A DNA stretch of 64,000 bases from Zafaria cholistanensis (GTDB lineage: Bacteria > Actinomycetota > Actinomycetes > Actinomycetales > Micrococcaceae), in contig NZ_BKDJ01000001.1 in assembly GCF_008580665.1 (NCBI RefSeq), forward strand, positions 372,001 through 436,000, written 5' to 3'. The notes beneath the pieces were generated by a model. That model was not told the DNA's origin, ran no database searches, and saw only the letters and a program-made list of their open reading frames with translations. The first letter of the stretch is position 1, and every line of letters begins with the position of its first letter. This document shows positions 55,896-64,000 of this stretch, piece after piece. The position numbers were made by a program, and so were the translations under genes.

Positions 55896-55907
55896 GGAGG
55901 CCCCGCC

Positions 55908-56507
55908 ATGGAGAAGTTCACCCGCCACACCGGCACCGGCGTCCCGCTGCGCCAGTCCAACGTGGACACCGACCAGATCATCCCCGCCGTCTACCTCAAG
56001 CGCATCACGCGCACCGGGTTCGAGGACGCCCTTTTCGCCGCCTGGCGCAAGGACCCCTCCTTCATCCTGAACCAGGAGCCGTACGCGGCCGGCTCGGTGC
56101 TGGTCGCCGGCCCCGACTTCGGCACCGGCTCCTCCCGCGAGCACGCGGTGTGGGCGCTGAAGGACTACGGCTTCAAGGCCGTGCTCTCCTCCCGCTTCGC
56201 CGACATCTTCCGCGGCAACTCCGGCAAGCAGGGCCTGGTCGCGGCCCAGCTGGACCAGTCCGACATCGAGCTGATCTGGAAGGAACTCGAGAACCACCCG
56301 GGTGCCCAGGTCACGGTCGACCTCCAGTCCCGCACCGTCACCTGCGGCGCCATCCACGCCCCGTTCGAGATCGACGACTACACCCGCTGGCGCCTGCTCG
56401 AAGGCCTGGACGACATTGGCCTGACGCTGCAGCACGCCGACGAAATCGCCGCCTACGAGGCGGCCCGCCCCAGCTGGAAACCGGCCACGCTGCCCGCCAG
56501 GCCATAG
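55908..56507 (+). CDS. leuD: 3-isopropylmalate dehydratase, small subunit
   Basis: Swivel-domain partner of LeuC, 199 residues. Features [21 protein letters not shown] and [21 protein letters not shown] that build the substrate site at the interface. AAGGAGG lies seven bases before the ATG. It is followed by an 11-base terminator stem. Confidence 0.97.
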   Translation: MEKFTRHTGTGVPLRQSNVDTDQIIPAVYLKRITRTGFEDALFAAWRKDPSFILNQEPYAAGSVLVAGPDFGTGSSREHAVWALKDYGFKAVLSSRFADIFRGNSGKQGLVAAQLDQSDIELIWKELENHPGAQVTVDLQSRTVTCGAIHAPFEIDDYTRWRLLEGLDDIGLTLQHADEIAAYEAARPSWKPATLPARP

Positions 56508-56524
56508 CCCCCGGAACCGGCCCC

Positions 56525-56551
56525 ACAGCCCCCGGCCATGCCGGGGGCTGT
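56525..56551 (+). terminator. Hairpin after leuCD
   Basis: ACAGCCCCCGG (56525-56535) pairs with CCGGGGGCTGT (56541-56551) around CCATG. TATGCT (56551-56556) overlaps its end and could be a -10 for murA. Confidence 0.72.
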
Positions 56552-56609
56552 ATGCTTACTAGGAATCCCCGGCGCTTTGGGGACCAGTCAATCGTGAGGT
56601 TTTTTATCC

Positions 56610-57929
56610 ATGGGCAAAGTCCTGACTATCCACGGCGGCGTGCCGCTCAAGGGAACAGTGACAGTCAGGGGCGCCAAGAATCTGGTGCCGAAAGCCATGG
56701 TCGCGGCACTGCTCGGCGACGGGCCGTCCCTGTTGCGCAACGTCCCCGAAATCAGGGACGTTGAGATTGTCACCAGCCTGCTGACCCTCCACGGCGTGAA
56801 GGTGGACAAGGACCCCGCCACCGGCGACCTGACGCTGGATCCGCAGGGCGCCAAGACCGCTCCCTCCAACGCGATCGACGCGCATGCGGGTGACTCCCGG
56901 ATCCCGATCCTCTTTTGCGGACCGCTCATCCACGCCATCGGGGAGGCTTTCATCCCCGACCTGGGCGGCTGCCGCATCGGCGACCGTCCGATCGACTACC
57001 ACCTGAACGTGCTGCGCAGCTTCGGGGCCGTGGTGGACAAGCGCCCCGGCGGCATCGCGATCTCCGCGCCCGGCGGGCTCAAGGGAGCCAAGCTGGAGCT
57101 GCCGTACCCGTCGGTGGGGGCCACCGAGCAGGTGCTGCTGACCGCGGTCAGGGCCGAGGGCATCACCGAGCTCAAGGGCGCCGCCGTCGAGCCCGAGATC
57201 ATGGACCTGATCGCGCTGCTGCAGAAGATGGGCGCCATCATCACCGTCCAGACCGACCGCGTCATCCGCATCGAGGGCGTGAGCGCACTCTCCGGCTACA
57301 ACCACAAGGCGCTGCCGGACCGCAACGAGTCCGCCTCCTGGGCCTCCGCTGCCCTGGTCACCCGCGGGGACATCTACGTCGAGGGCGCGGACCAGCAGGA
57401 CCTGACCGCGTTCCTGAACACCTACCGCAAGATTGGCGGGGCGTTCGAGGTCGACGACGCCGGCATCCGCTTCTTCCACCCGGGCGGCCCGCTCAAGCCG
57501 CTGGTGCTGGAGACCGACGTCCACCCCGGCTTCATGACCGACTGGCAGCAGCCGCTCGTGGTCGCGCTGACCCAGGCCGAGGGCGTGTCGATCGTGCACG
57601 AGACCGTGTACGAGAACCGCTTCGGCTTCACCGAGGCCCTGGTCCGCATGGGCGCCACCATCCAGCTGCACCGCGAGTGCCTCGGCGCCGTCCCGTGCCG
57701 CTTCGGCCAGCGCAACTTCCTGCATTCGGCCGTGGTCACCGGACCGGCCCGGCTGAACGGGGCCGACATCGACATCCCGGACCTGCGCGGGGGCTTCTCC
57801 CACCTGATCGCCGCCCTCGCGGCCGAGGGCAGCAGCCGGGTCACCGGCATCGAACTGATCAACCGCGGCTACGAGCGTTTCCTCGACAAGCTCCAGGGGC
57901 TCGGGGCGCGCGTCGAGCTGACCGCGTAG
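56610..57929 (+). CDS. murA: UDP-N-acetylglucosamine 1-carboxyvinyltransferase
   Basis: First committed step of peptidoglycan precursor synthesis: adds enolpyruvate from PEP to UDP-GlcNAc. 439 residues. Active-site Cys121 in LGGCRIGDRPID is present (the cysteine form targeted by fosfomycin, unlike Asp-containing mycobacterial MurA), with Lys-Asn in GAKNLVPKAM. The ATG at 56610 has a GAGG about 11 bases upstream. Followed by plsC, gpsA and ddl on the same strand in a mixed wall/membrane operon. Confidence 0.95.
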   Translation: MGKVLTIHGGVPLKGTVTVRGAKNLVPKAMVAALLGDGPSLLRNVPEIRDVEIVTSLLTLHGVKVDKDPATGDLTLDPQGAKTAPSNAIDAHAGDSRIPILFCGPLIHAIGEAFIPDLGGCRIGDRPIDYHLNVLRSFGAVVDKRPGGIAISAPGGLKGAKLELPYPSVGATEQVLLTAVRAEGITELKGAAVEPEIMDLIALLQKMGAIITVQTDRVIRIEGVSALSGYNHKALPDRNESASWASAALVTRGDIYVEGADQQDLTAFLNTYRKIGGAFEVDDAGIRFFHPGGPLKPLVLETDVHPGFMTDWQQPLVVALTQAEGVSIVHETVYENRFGFTEALVRMGATIQLHRECLGAVPCRFGQRNFLHSAVVTGPARLNGADIDIPDLRGGFSHLIAALAAEGSSRVTGIELINRGYERFLDKLQGLGARVELTA

Positions 57930-57938
57930 GGAGCGGCC

Positions 57939-58733
57939 GTGAGTGAATCGCTGGGCTCCCGCCTGACCTGGGGGATCGTGGGGGGCATCGCCCGCCCCCT
58001 GCTGAACCTGCTGATCGGCAAGCGCCACGAAGGCTTCGAGAAGCTGCCCCGGGGCGGCTTCATCGCCTGCCCCAACCATGTGACCGAGTTCGACCCGCTC
58101 GTGGTCGGCCACGCGCTGTTCAACCACGGGACCATGCCGCGCTTCATGGCCAAGGAATCGCTCTTCCGCATCCCCGTGGTCGGCCACGTGCTGCGCGCGA
58201 CCGGGCAGGTGCCGGTGGAGCGCTCCTCGGCCGGGGCCAACCGGTCCCTGGAGGCGGCCCGGAACCTGCTCGAATCCGGCGGGGCGGTCATCGTCTACCC
58301 GGAGGGCACGCTGACCCGGGACCCGGACCTGTGGCCCATGCGGGGGCGCACCGGCGCCGCGCGGCTGGCCCTGCGGACCGGCGCGCCGGTGGTGCCGATC
58401 GCCCACTGGGGAGCCCAGGAACTCCTGCCGCGCTACGCCAAGGGCCTCAAGCTGTTCCCGCGCAAGCAGGTGCGCGTGGTGGCCGGGGACCCGGTGGACC
58501 TCTCCGACCTCGCCGGCGGCCCCATGACCCGCACCGTCCTGGAGGAGGCCACCAACCGCATCATGGCCGCGCTGGCGGCCCAGCTGGCCGAGATCCGCGG
58601 CGAGGAGCCGCCGCGGGTCCTGTGGGACCCGGCCGCGCACGGCCAGAGCAGCACCGGACGCGACTTCGAGGCCAAGCCCGACGCCGGCACCGCCTCCGCG
58701 GCGGACCCGGCCGACGGGCAGGCCGCCCGGTGA
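57939..58733 (+). CDS. plsC: 1-acyl-sn-glycerol-3-phosphate acyltransferase (PlsC family)
   Basis: A 264-residue acyltransferase, membrane-associated through an N-terminal hydrophobic helix. NHxxxxD motif is N46-H47...D52 (NHVTEFD) and the EGT motif is in YPEGTLT; both are required for catalysis. It makes phosphatidic acid from lysophosphatidate; close relatives act in other lipid modifications. GTG start with AGGGAG six bases upstream; stop overlaps gpsA (GTGA). Confidence 0.9.
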   Translation: MSESLGSRLTWGIVGGIARPLLNLLIGKRHEGFEKLPRGGFIACPNHVTEFDPLVVGHALFNHGTMPRFMAKESLFRIPVVGHVLRATGQVPVERSSAGANRSLEAARNLLESGGAVIVYPEGTLTRDPDLWPMRGRTGAARLALRTGAPVVPIAHWGAQELLPRYAKGLKLFPRKQVRVVAGDPVDLSDLAGGPMTRTVLEEATNRIMAALAAQLAEIRGEEPPRVLWDPAAHGQSSTGRDFEAKPDAGTASAADPADGQAAR

Positions 58734-59761
58734 GGACGGCCCCGCGCAAGATCGCGGTCATGGGTGCCGGCAGTTGGGGCACCACGTTCGCCAAAGTCCT
58801 CGCCGACTCCGGCGCGGACCGCGGCACCAGGGTCCAGCTGTGGGCCCGGCGCCCTGAGGCCGCGGCCGAAATCAACGAGCGGCACACCAACGCCCGCTAC
58901 CTGGGCGGGACCGTGCTGCCCGGGAACATCTCCGCCTCCACCGACTTCGCGGCCGTGCTGGCCGGGTCGGAGGTGGTGGTGCTGGCCGTTCCGGCGCAGA
59001 CCGTGCGCGGGCAGCTGCGCTCCTTCAAGGCGGCAATGCCGGCCGGCGCCGTCGTCGTCTCCCTCATGAAGGGCCTCGAACGCGGCACGGACGCGCGCAT
59101 GAGCGAGATCATCCGGGAGGAGCTGGACTGGCCGCAGGAGGCGATCGCCGTCGTCTCCGGGCCCAACCTGGCCCTGGAGATCGCCCGCGAGGAGCCCACC
59201 GCCTCCGTGGTCGCCTGCACAGACCAGGAGACCGCCACCTGGATCGCCGAGGCCTGCACCCCCGAATACTTCCGCCCCTACACGAACACCGACCTGGTGG
59301 GCGTCGAAATCGGCGGGATCGTCAAGAACGTGATCGCGCTGGCCGTGGGCATCTGCGACGGCCGCGGCATGGGCGACAACACCAAGGCTTCCGTGATCAC
59401 CCGCGGACTGGCCGAGACCACGCGCCTCGCGGTCGCCCTCGGCGGCCGCCTCGAAACCATGGCCGGACTTGCCGGCCTCGGGGACCTGGTGGCGACCTGC
59501 TCGTCCTCCCTGTCCCGCAACAACACCGCCGGCCGGCTGCTCGGGCAGGGCCTGAGCCTGGCCGAAGTCAACGAACGCATGACGCAGACCGCCGAGGGCA
59601 TCAAGTCGGGACAGGCCGTCCTGGACCTGGCCCGCGGCCTGGGCGTGGAGATGCCCATCACCGAGGCCGTCGTGATGGTCCTCGAGGGCACGCTCAGCGT
59701 CGACGCGATGGCGGCCCGGCTGCTGGGCCGGCAGCTGAAATCCGAAGGGGAACTCGCATGA
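58730..59761 (+). CDS. gpsA: Glycerol-3-phosphate dehydrogenase (NAD(P)+)
   Basis: Makes glycerol-3-phosphate for phospholipids from dihydroxyacetone phosphate. 343 residues. Rossmann motif MGAGSWGTTFA near residue 11, VSGPNLALEIA, catalytic Lys in VEIGGIVKNVIALAVGI and AETTRLA. GTG start sits inside the plsC stop and its stop overlaps the ddl ATG (ATGA), so four cell-envelope genes share tight junctions. Confidence 0.95.
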   Translation: MRTAPRKIAVMGAGSWGTTFAKVLADSGADRGTRVQLWARRPEAAAEINERHTNARYLGGTVLPGNISASTDFAAVLAGSEVVVLAVPAQTVRGQLRSFKAAMPAGAVVVSLMKGLERGTDARMSEIIREELDWPQEAIAVVSGPNLALEIAREEPTASVVACTDQETATWIAEACTPEYFRPYTNTDLVGVEIGGIVKNVIALAVGICDGRGMGDNTKASVITRGLAETTRLAVALGGRLETMAGLAGLGDLVATCSSSLSRNNTAGRLLGQGLSLAEVNERMTQTAEGIKSGQAVLDLARGLGVEMPITEAVVMVLEGTLSVDAMAARLLGRQLKSEGELA

Positions 59762-60873
59762 CCGACATCCTGGCCCGCAAACCGCGGATCGCGCTGCTGT
59801 TTGGGGGACGCTCCTCGGAGCACTCCGTCAGCTGCGTCACCGCGGCCGGCGTGCTCCACGCAATCGACCGCGCCAAGTACGAGGTGGTCCCGGTGGGGAT
59901 CAGCCGCGAGGGCGAGTGGTCGCTGGTGGATGCGGACCACGAGCACTGGTCGCTGGCTTCCGGCACCGTGCCCGAGGTTCCCTCCGGGACCGGGACGCTG
60001 CGGCTGGAGGCCACCCGCGGCTCGCGCGAGCTGGTTTCCAGCGACGCCGGCCGCAGCCCGGGTCCGATCGACCTGGTCTTCCCGCTGCTGCACGGCCCGT
60101 TCGGCGAGGACGGCACCCTGCAGGGCCTGCTCGAGCTCGCCGACGTGCCCTACGTGGGATCCGGCGTCTCCGCCAGCGCCATCGGCATGGACAAGCACTA
60201 CATGAAGGTGGTCTTCGAGGCCGCAGGCTTCGAAGTCGGGCCCTACGTGGTGATTACCGACAAGCAGTGGAACCGCGACCCGGAGGCCGCCCTGGCCACC
60301 GCCGCCCCGCTGGCCTATCCGCTGTTCGTCAAGCCCGCCCGCGCCGGCTCCTCCGTGGGCATCAGCCGCGTCGACGACCCCTCGGGGCTGCGCGCCGCCG
60401 TCGAGGCCGCCCGCGAACACGACCCCAAGGTGGTCATCGAGGCCGGGATTGCCGGGCGCGAGATCGAGTGCGGCGTGCTCGAGGGACGCGGCTCCGACGC
60501 CCCGCGCACCTCGCTGCCGGGCGAGATCGCCGTGGCTCCGGGCGCGCACAGCTTCTACGACTTCGAGGCCAAGTACGTCGACGGCGCCGCCGCAGCGCTC
60601 AGCTGCCCGGCGGAGTTGCCGGACGCGGCCGTCGAGGAGGTCCGCCGGCTCGCCGCCCGGGCGTTCGACGCCGTCGGGGCCGAGGGCCTCTCCCGCGTGG
60701 ACTTCTTCTACACCCCGGACGGACGCTGGGTGATCAACGAGATCAACACCATGCCCGGCTTCACGCCGGTGAGCATGTATCCGCAGATGTGGGCCAAGAG
60801 CGGCCTGGCCTACCCGGACCTGATCGACGAACTGATCTGGCTGGCGCTGCACCGCCGCACCGGCCTGCGCTAA
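59758..60873 (+). CDS. ddl: D-alanine-D-alanine ligase
   Basis: ATP-grasp ligase forming the D-Ala-D-Ala dipeptide of peptidoglycan precursors. 371 residues. GRSSEHSVS near the start, HGPFGEDG, PYVGSGVSASAIGMDKHYMK and NEINTMPGFTP are the conserved Ddl blocks. The omega-loop AKYVD keeps Tyr, the dipeptide form, rather than the Phe/His of vancomycin-resistant D-Ala-D-Lac ligases. ATG overlaps the gpsA stop. It ends the murA-plsC-gpsA-ddl operon. Confidence 0.96.
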   Translation: MTDILARKPRIALLFGGRSSEHSVSCVTAAGVLHAIDRAKYEVVPVGISREGEWSLVDADHEHWSLASGTVPEVPSGTGTLRLEATRGSRELVSSDAGRSPGPIDLVFPLLHGPFGEDGTLQGLLELADVPYVGSGVSASAIGMDKHYMKVVFEAAGFEVGPYVVITDKQWNRDPEAALATAAPLAYPLFVKPARAGSSVGISRVDDPSGLRAAVEAAREHDPKVVIEAGIAGREIECGVLEGRGSDAPRTSLPGEIAVAPGAHSFYDFEAKYVDGAAAALSCPAELPDAAVEEVRRLAARAFDAVGAEGLSRVDFFYTPDGRWVINEINTMPGFTPVSMYPQMWAKSGLAYPDLIDELIWLALHRRTGLR

Positions 60874-60912
60874 AGGCTTCCGGTGTCGGGGCCCCGCCGG
60901 GGCCAAATCAGG

Positions 60913-61410
60913 TCAGGGCAGGTCCACGGACGTATCGACCGAGGTGCAGCCGCCCTGGGCGGGGATCTTCGCCGCGGCCGGGGCCAGTTCGGCCAGCACG
61001 GTGCTGGAAGGGACCCGGTTCGGGTCGAAGAGCACCTCGGTGGCGGGGGTCCGCCCATAGGTGGTCAGCGTCCAGCCCGGAGTTCCTTCCCGGGCCACCC
61101 AGTCCACGCCGTTCACGCTCACGCACGGGTCGGTGGAGGGCCCGGGCACGGTGACCCCGCAGCGCAGCACCACCTGTGCGGGATCGCCCCACGCCGCCGT
61201 GCCCTGGCTGTTCGTCTCCCGCCGCTCCAGGTCCGCCAGCACGTCCGGCAGGACCACCATCATGGAGGCGCAGGCCGGGTTGGCGGCGTCGTCGGCGGAC
61301 TGGACGGCCGCGATGGACGAGCATCCGGACAGGACGGCCGCCGCGGTGCCTGCGGCGAGTGCCGCCAGCGCGGCACGGACGGGGTGAAACAGGGGTTGGG
61401 AAGGCACCAC
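60913..61410 (-). CDS. DUF3515 lipoprotein
   Basis: A 165-residue actinobacterial lipoprotein of unknown function with a signal peptide ending in VLSGC (Cys30), so it is probably anchored on the outer membrane face. The four later cysteines (CASMMVV, LRCGVTV, DPCVSVNG, GGCTSVD) suggest disulfides in the domain. It overlaps no neighbour but faces the LCP gene. Two GTG starts lie in frame (61410 and 61407); TAAGGT (61414-61419 on the minus strand) ends six bases before the second, supporting 61407. Confidence 0.8.
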   Translation of the reverse strand: MVPSQPLFHPVRAALAALAAGTAAAVLSGCSSIAAVQSADDAANPACASMMVVLPDVLADLERRETNSQGTAAWGDPAQVVLRCGVTVPGPSTDPCVSVNGVDWVAREGTPGWTLTTYGRTPATEVLFDPNRVPSSTVLAELAPAAAKIPAQGGCTSVDTSVDLP

Positions 61411-61471
61411 AACACCTTACCGCCTGCGGGGCCCGGCTAGGATGGGACCGGACATCTCCAGAGGAAGGGCC

Positions 61472-62509
61472 ATGATGGCGCAGCACGAATTCGACGACTG
61501 GCCCGGGCACAATGCCCCCGCCAGGCGTCGGCGGCCCGTGCGCGCAGCCCTGGCCGCCGTGCTGGTCTTCGCGCTCCTGGCGGCGCTGGCGGCCGGAGGA
61601 TACCTGTTCGCGCTGGCCCGCAGCTTCGAGTCCAAGGCCGCCACCATTTCCCCGGCGTTTCCGGAGGAGGGGCTGCGTCCGGTGACGAACGCCACCGGGG
61701 CCACCAACATCCTGCTGCTCGGTTCGGATTCGCGCGGCACCGGCGGGGCCGCCTCCGCTGCCGGCCTGCCCCATACGGGCCGTTCGGACACCATCATGCT
61801 GGTGCACTTCCCGGGCGATGGCTCCGGGGCGTATGTGGCCTCGATCCTGCGCGACACCTGGGTGGAGATCCCCGGCCACGGCAGCAACAAGATCAATGCG
61901 GCCTTCGCCTACGGCGGGGTGCCGCTGGCCGTGCTGAGCCTCGAGGCGCTGCTGCAGACCCGCATCGACCATGTCGCCGCACTCGACATGGAGGGCTTCA
62001 AGGGCCTCACCGACGCGCTCGGGGGAGTGGAGGTCGACGTGCCGGTGCCCTTTGCGGCCAGCCAGCTCAAGGGCCACCACTTCGCCGGGGGCAGGCAGGC
62101 CATGGACGGCGCGCAGGCCCTGGCGTTCGTGCGCGAACGCAAGGCGTTCGCCGACGGGGACTACCAGCGCGTGCGCAACCAGCAGGCCTTCCTCAAGGCC
62201 CTCCTGGGGGAGCTGGCCTCCCCGCAGACCCTGGCCAACCCCGCCACGGTCTGGAAATCGGTGGGCCAAATCTCCCCGTACCTGGCGGTTGACGACTCCC
62301 TGGACGCGGCCGCGGCGGGACGGTTGGGACTGTCGATGCTCCGGAGCCGCTCCGGGGACATGCACTTCTTCACCCTGCCCACCCTGGGCACCGGCCGCTC
62401 GGCCGACGGGCAGTCGGTCGTGCTGCCGGACACCGCGGCCATCGCCGCGCTGGCCGGCGCGCTGGCGGACGATGACGTCGCCGGGTTCGTCCGGGACCAC
62501 GGGCTGTAG
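61472..62509 (+). CDS. LytR-CpsA-Psr (LCP) family wall-polymer ligase
   Basis: A 345-residue membrane protein. N-terminal hydrophobic segment (about residues 25-50), then the extracellular LCP domain with NILLLGSDSRG, GRSDTIML, RDTWVEIPG, KINAAFAYGG and FVRERKAFADGDYQRVRNQQAF; Asp/Arg residues of the pyrophosphate site are intact. LCP proteins attach undecaprenyl-linked glycopolymers to peptidoglycan. Start ATG 61472 (or 61475) with AGGAAGG upstream; TAGGAT at 61438-61443 is a good -10. Confidence 0.92.
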   Translation: MMAQHEFDDWPGHNAPARRRRPVRAALAAVLVFALLAALAAGGYLFALARSFESKAATISPAFPEEGLRPVTNATGATNILLLGSDSRGTGGAASAAGLPHTGRSDTIMLVHFPGDGSGAYVASILRDTWVEIPGHGSNKINAAFAYGGVPLAVLSLEALLQTRIDHVAALDMEGFKGLTDALGGVEVDVPVPFAASQLKGHHFAGGRQAMDGAQALAFVRERKAFADGDYQRVRNQQAFLKALLGELASPQTLANPATVWKSVGQISPYLAVDDSLDAAAAGRLGLSMLRSRSGDMHFFTLPTLGTGRSADGQSVVLPDTAAIAALAGALADDDVAGFVRDHGL

Positions 62510-62536
62510 GCCGCAACGAAAGGGGCACACCCGCAG

Positions 62537-63499
62537 ATGACGGCAAAAATCTCCACCGGAGCGTCGGCCGTGCTGGCATGGCTGGACGGCACCGTCAGGC
62601 TCCTGGGCAACCACAGCGACCGGCTGGACGCCATCAACATCTTCCCGGTAGCCGACGGCGACACCGGCAGCAACCTCTACCTCACCGCGCGCACCGCGCA
62701 CGACGCCGTCTCCATGCTCGACGTCGAGGACCTGGGCGAACTGTTGGGGCTGGCCGGGCGCGCCGGCATGGAGTCCGCGCGCGGGAACTCGGGCACCCTG
62801 CTGGCAGTGGTGTTCGCCGGCTTCGCCGAACCCCTGCTGGGACACCGGCGCCTGACCGGCCCGCTCATCGCCGCCGGGCTGGACCGGGCCCGCGTGCGGT
62901 CCTGGTCCGCACTGAGCGAACCGGTCCCGGGCACCATGCTCTCCGTCATCGCCGCAGCCGCCGACGCGGCCGCCGACACGGTGATGCATTCCACGACCGA
63001 GCCCACCAGCCGCGCCGCCGCCGTGGAGGTCCTCGAGGCGGTATGCGCCGCCGCGCTCCAGGCAGTGGTGGCCACGGAGGCCCAACTGGGCCCGCTGGCC
63101 ACGGCCCACGTGGTCGATGCCGGCGCCGTGGGGCTGCTGCTGGTCCTGGACGCGCTGCGCGCGGCGGTGACGGGGGAAGCCTTCGACGAGGACCGCTACG
63201 CCCCCCTGCACGGCTACGGCATCCAGGACCCCCACCTGGCCGCGAGCGCGCTGCCCGAGGCCGGCGTCGAGGTCATGTGCACGATTGCGCTCTCGCCCCT
63301 CCAGGCCGCCACGCTGCGCGCCGAGCTGGACGCGGTGGGGGAGTCGGTCATCATGACCCCCGTGAACGAGACCGGGGACGGCTACCGCTGGCGCGTGCAC
63401 GTGCACGTGCCGCGCGAGGAGGACGCCCTCGAGGCGATCGGCCGGGCAGGCGAACCGGTCAACGTGTCCGTCACCGACCTGTGCACCCATGAAGGCTGA
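62537..63499 (+). CDS. DAK2-domain protein (FakA/DhaL-like)
   Basis: A 320-residue protein with a DAK2 (DhaL) domain: NIFPVADGDTGSNL matching the ATP/Mg signature and ESARGNSGT in the substrate region. It is shorter than FakA (about 550), lacking the C-terminal fatty-acid binding domain in full length, so fatty acid kinase activity is not assured. In actinobacteria a DAK2 gene precedes recG, as here: recG starts 11 bases before its stop. Start ATG 62537. Confidence 0.85.
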   Translation: MTAKISTGASAVLAWLDGTVRLLGNHSDRLDAINIFPVADGDTGSNLYLTARTAHDAVSMLDVEDLGELLGLAGRAGMESARGNSGTLLAVVFAGFAEPLLGHRRLTGPLIAAGLDRARVRSWSALSEPVPGTMLSVIAAAADAAADTVMHSTTEPTSRAAAVEVLEAVCAAALQAVVATEAQLGPLATAHVVDAGAVGLLLVLDALRAAVTGEAFDEDRYAPLHGYGIQDPHLAASALPEAGVEVMCTIALSPLQAATLRAELDAVGESVIMTPVNETGDGYRWRVHVHVPREEDALEAIGRAGEPVNVSVTDLCTHEG

Positions 63500-64000
63500 G
63501 GACGCCGACCGCACCGCCTTCGGGCCCGGCACCCCGCTGGGCGCGGTCATCGGCCGGGACGCGTACGCCAAGCTGCGCAAGGGGTTCGGCTACGAACTGG
63601 TCGGCGACCTGCTGGACCACTTCCCCAACCGCTACCTGGAGGTCGGCGAGCTCACCGCGATCGCCACGCTGCCGCTGGGGGAGGACGTCACGATCGTTGC
63701 CGAGGTGGACACCATCACCCAGCGCCGCATGCACACCCGGCGCGGGATGCTGGTGGAGGTCGTGGTCAAGGACGCCTTCGGCCCGGAGCAGGCGCACCTG
63801 CGCATGACGTTCTTCAACGGGTACCAGGCCCTCAAGGACCTGCACGCCGGGACCGTGGCGATGTTCAGCGGCCGGGTGACCCGCTACCGGGAGCACCTGG
63901 AGCTGACCCACCCGCAGTACGCCGTGCTCGAATCCGCCGCCGACGCCGAGCCGCGGCCCATTCCCGTCTACCCCTCCACCGGCAAGCTTGCCAACGACGC
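63489..64000 (+). CDS. recG: ATP-dependent DNA helicase RecG, N-terminal part
   Basis: The frame begins with ATG at 63489, overlapping the DAK2 gene end by 11 bases, and stays open through the window end (about 170 residues visible). The sequence MKAEDADRTAFGPGTPLGAVIGRDAYAKLRKGFG, then DHFPNRYLEV and LRMTFFNGYQAL match the RecG wedge/OB domain that binds branched DNA; helicase motifs lie beyond the window. RecG reverses stalled replication forks. Confidence 0.9.
   Translation, partial: MKAEDADRTAFGPGTPLGAVIGRDAYAKLRKGFGYELVGDLLDHFPNRYLEVGELTAIATLPLGEDVTIVAEVDTITQRRMHTRRGMLVEVVVKDAFGPEQAHLRMTFFNGYQALKDLHAGTVAMFSGRVTRYREHLELTHPQYAVLESAADAEPRPIPVYPSTGKLAND

Overview
This 64 kb window is continuous chromosomal DNA from a very GC-rich actinobacterium, most likely a member of the Micrococcales (Arthrobacter/Micrococcaceae-like). 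Supporting signs are the strong G/C third-position bias, frequent GTG starts, four-base ATGA/GTGA gene overlaps, an NdgR/LtbR-type IclR regulator divergent from leuCD, an FAH-family gene close to gltX, PduO-type corrinoid adenosyltransferase, a paired dynamin-like GTPase locus and an actinobacterial DUF3515 lipoprotein. I see no transposase, integrase, phage gene or CRISPR array.

Layout. 1-3.2 kb: end of an NAD operon (probable nadB end, nadC, nifS-like cysteine desulfurase) and a transglutaminase-like gene. 3.2-9.6 kb: a tripartite tricarboxylate transporter operon (tctC-tctB-tctA-usp, minus strand) divergent from a CitA/DcuS-like kinase and CitB/DcuR-like regulator, then a 90-residue orphan protein. 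9.8-16.3 kb (minus): MarR regulator with a luciferase-like monooxygenase, an RND exporter and malate:quinone oxidoreductase. 16.4-20.8 kb (minus): YtcJ-like amidohydrolase, TetR regulator, Tat/lipoprotein-type peptide ABC binding protein. 20.9-22.2 kb: tRNA-Leu, Bcp peroxiredoxin and two identical tRNA-Lys. 22.3-31.4 kb: 2-hydroxyacid dehydrogenase, a small unknown, ilvD, an attenuated ilvBNC operon and serA. 31.6-34.9 kb: a xylose-type sugar ABC transporter. 35-39.3 kb: metG, a BCCT osmolyte carrier and a corrinoid adenosyltransferase. 39.4-43.8 kb: leuB, ilvE, galE and an FAH-family hydrolase. 44-48.8 kb: a NarL-type two-component system, gltX, a HAD hydrolase, tRNA-Gln and two tRNA-Glu. 48.9-53.6 kb: two membrane GTPases and thiL. 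53.6-56.5 kb: ndgR divergent from leuCD. 56.6-64 kb: murA, plsC, gpsA, ddl, a DUF3515 lipoprotein, an LCP ligase, a DAK2 protein and the start of recG.

How it fits together. Branched-chain amino acid synthesis is the main theme: ilvD, ilvBN, ilvC, ilvE, leuB and leuCD are all here in separate units, with serA and an IclR regulator of the leucine/amino-acid type. Control appears layered: a leader peptide with seven branched-chain residues of fifteen plus a terminator before ilvB, and inverted repeats before leuB and leuC. Tricarboxylate uptake and malate oxidation (mqo) suggest growth on organic acids. The last block couples peptidoglycan precursor synthesis (murA, ddl), phospholipid synthesis (plsC, gpsA) and wall-polymer attachment (LCP).

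Two window-wide patterns stand out beyond ordinary annotation: at least a dozen genes carry a -10-like TAnnnT hexamer ending 6-7 bases before the start codon, as expected of leaderless mRNAs; and tandem repeats with a 15-base unit recur at gene 3' ends and in spacers, lengthening or re-terminating reading frames. No wholly new defence or mobile system is evident; the most unusual items are these patterns, the GTPase pair, the GalE repeat tail and the phased 9-base repeats upstream of the tricarboxylate sensor.
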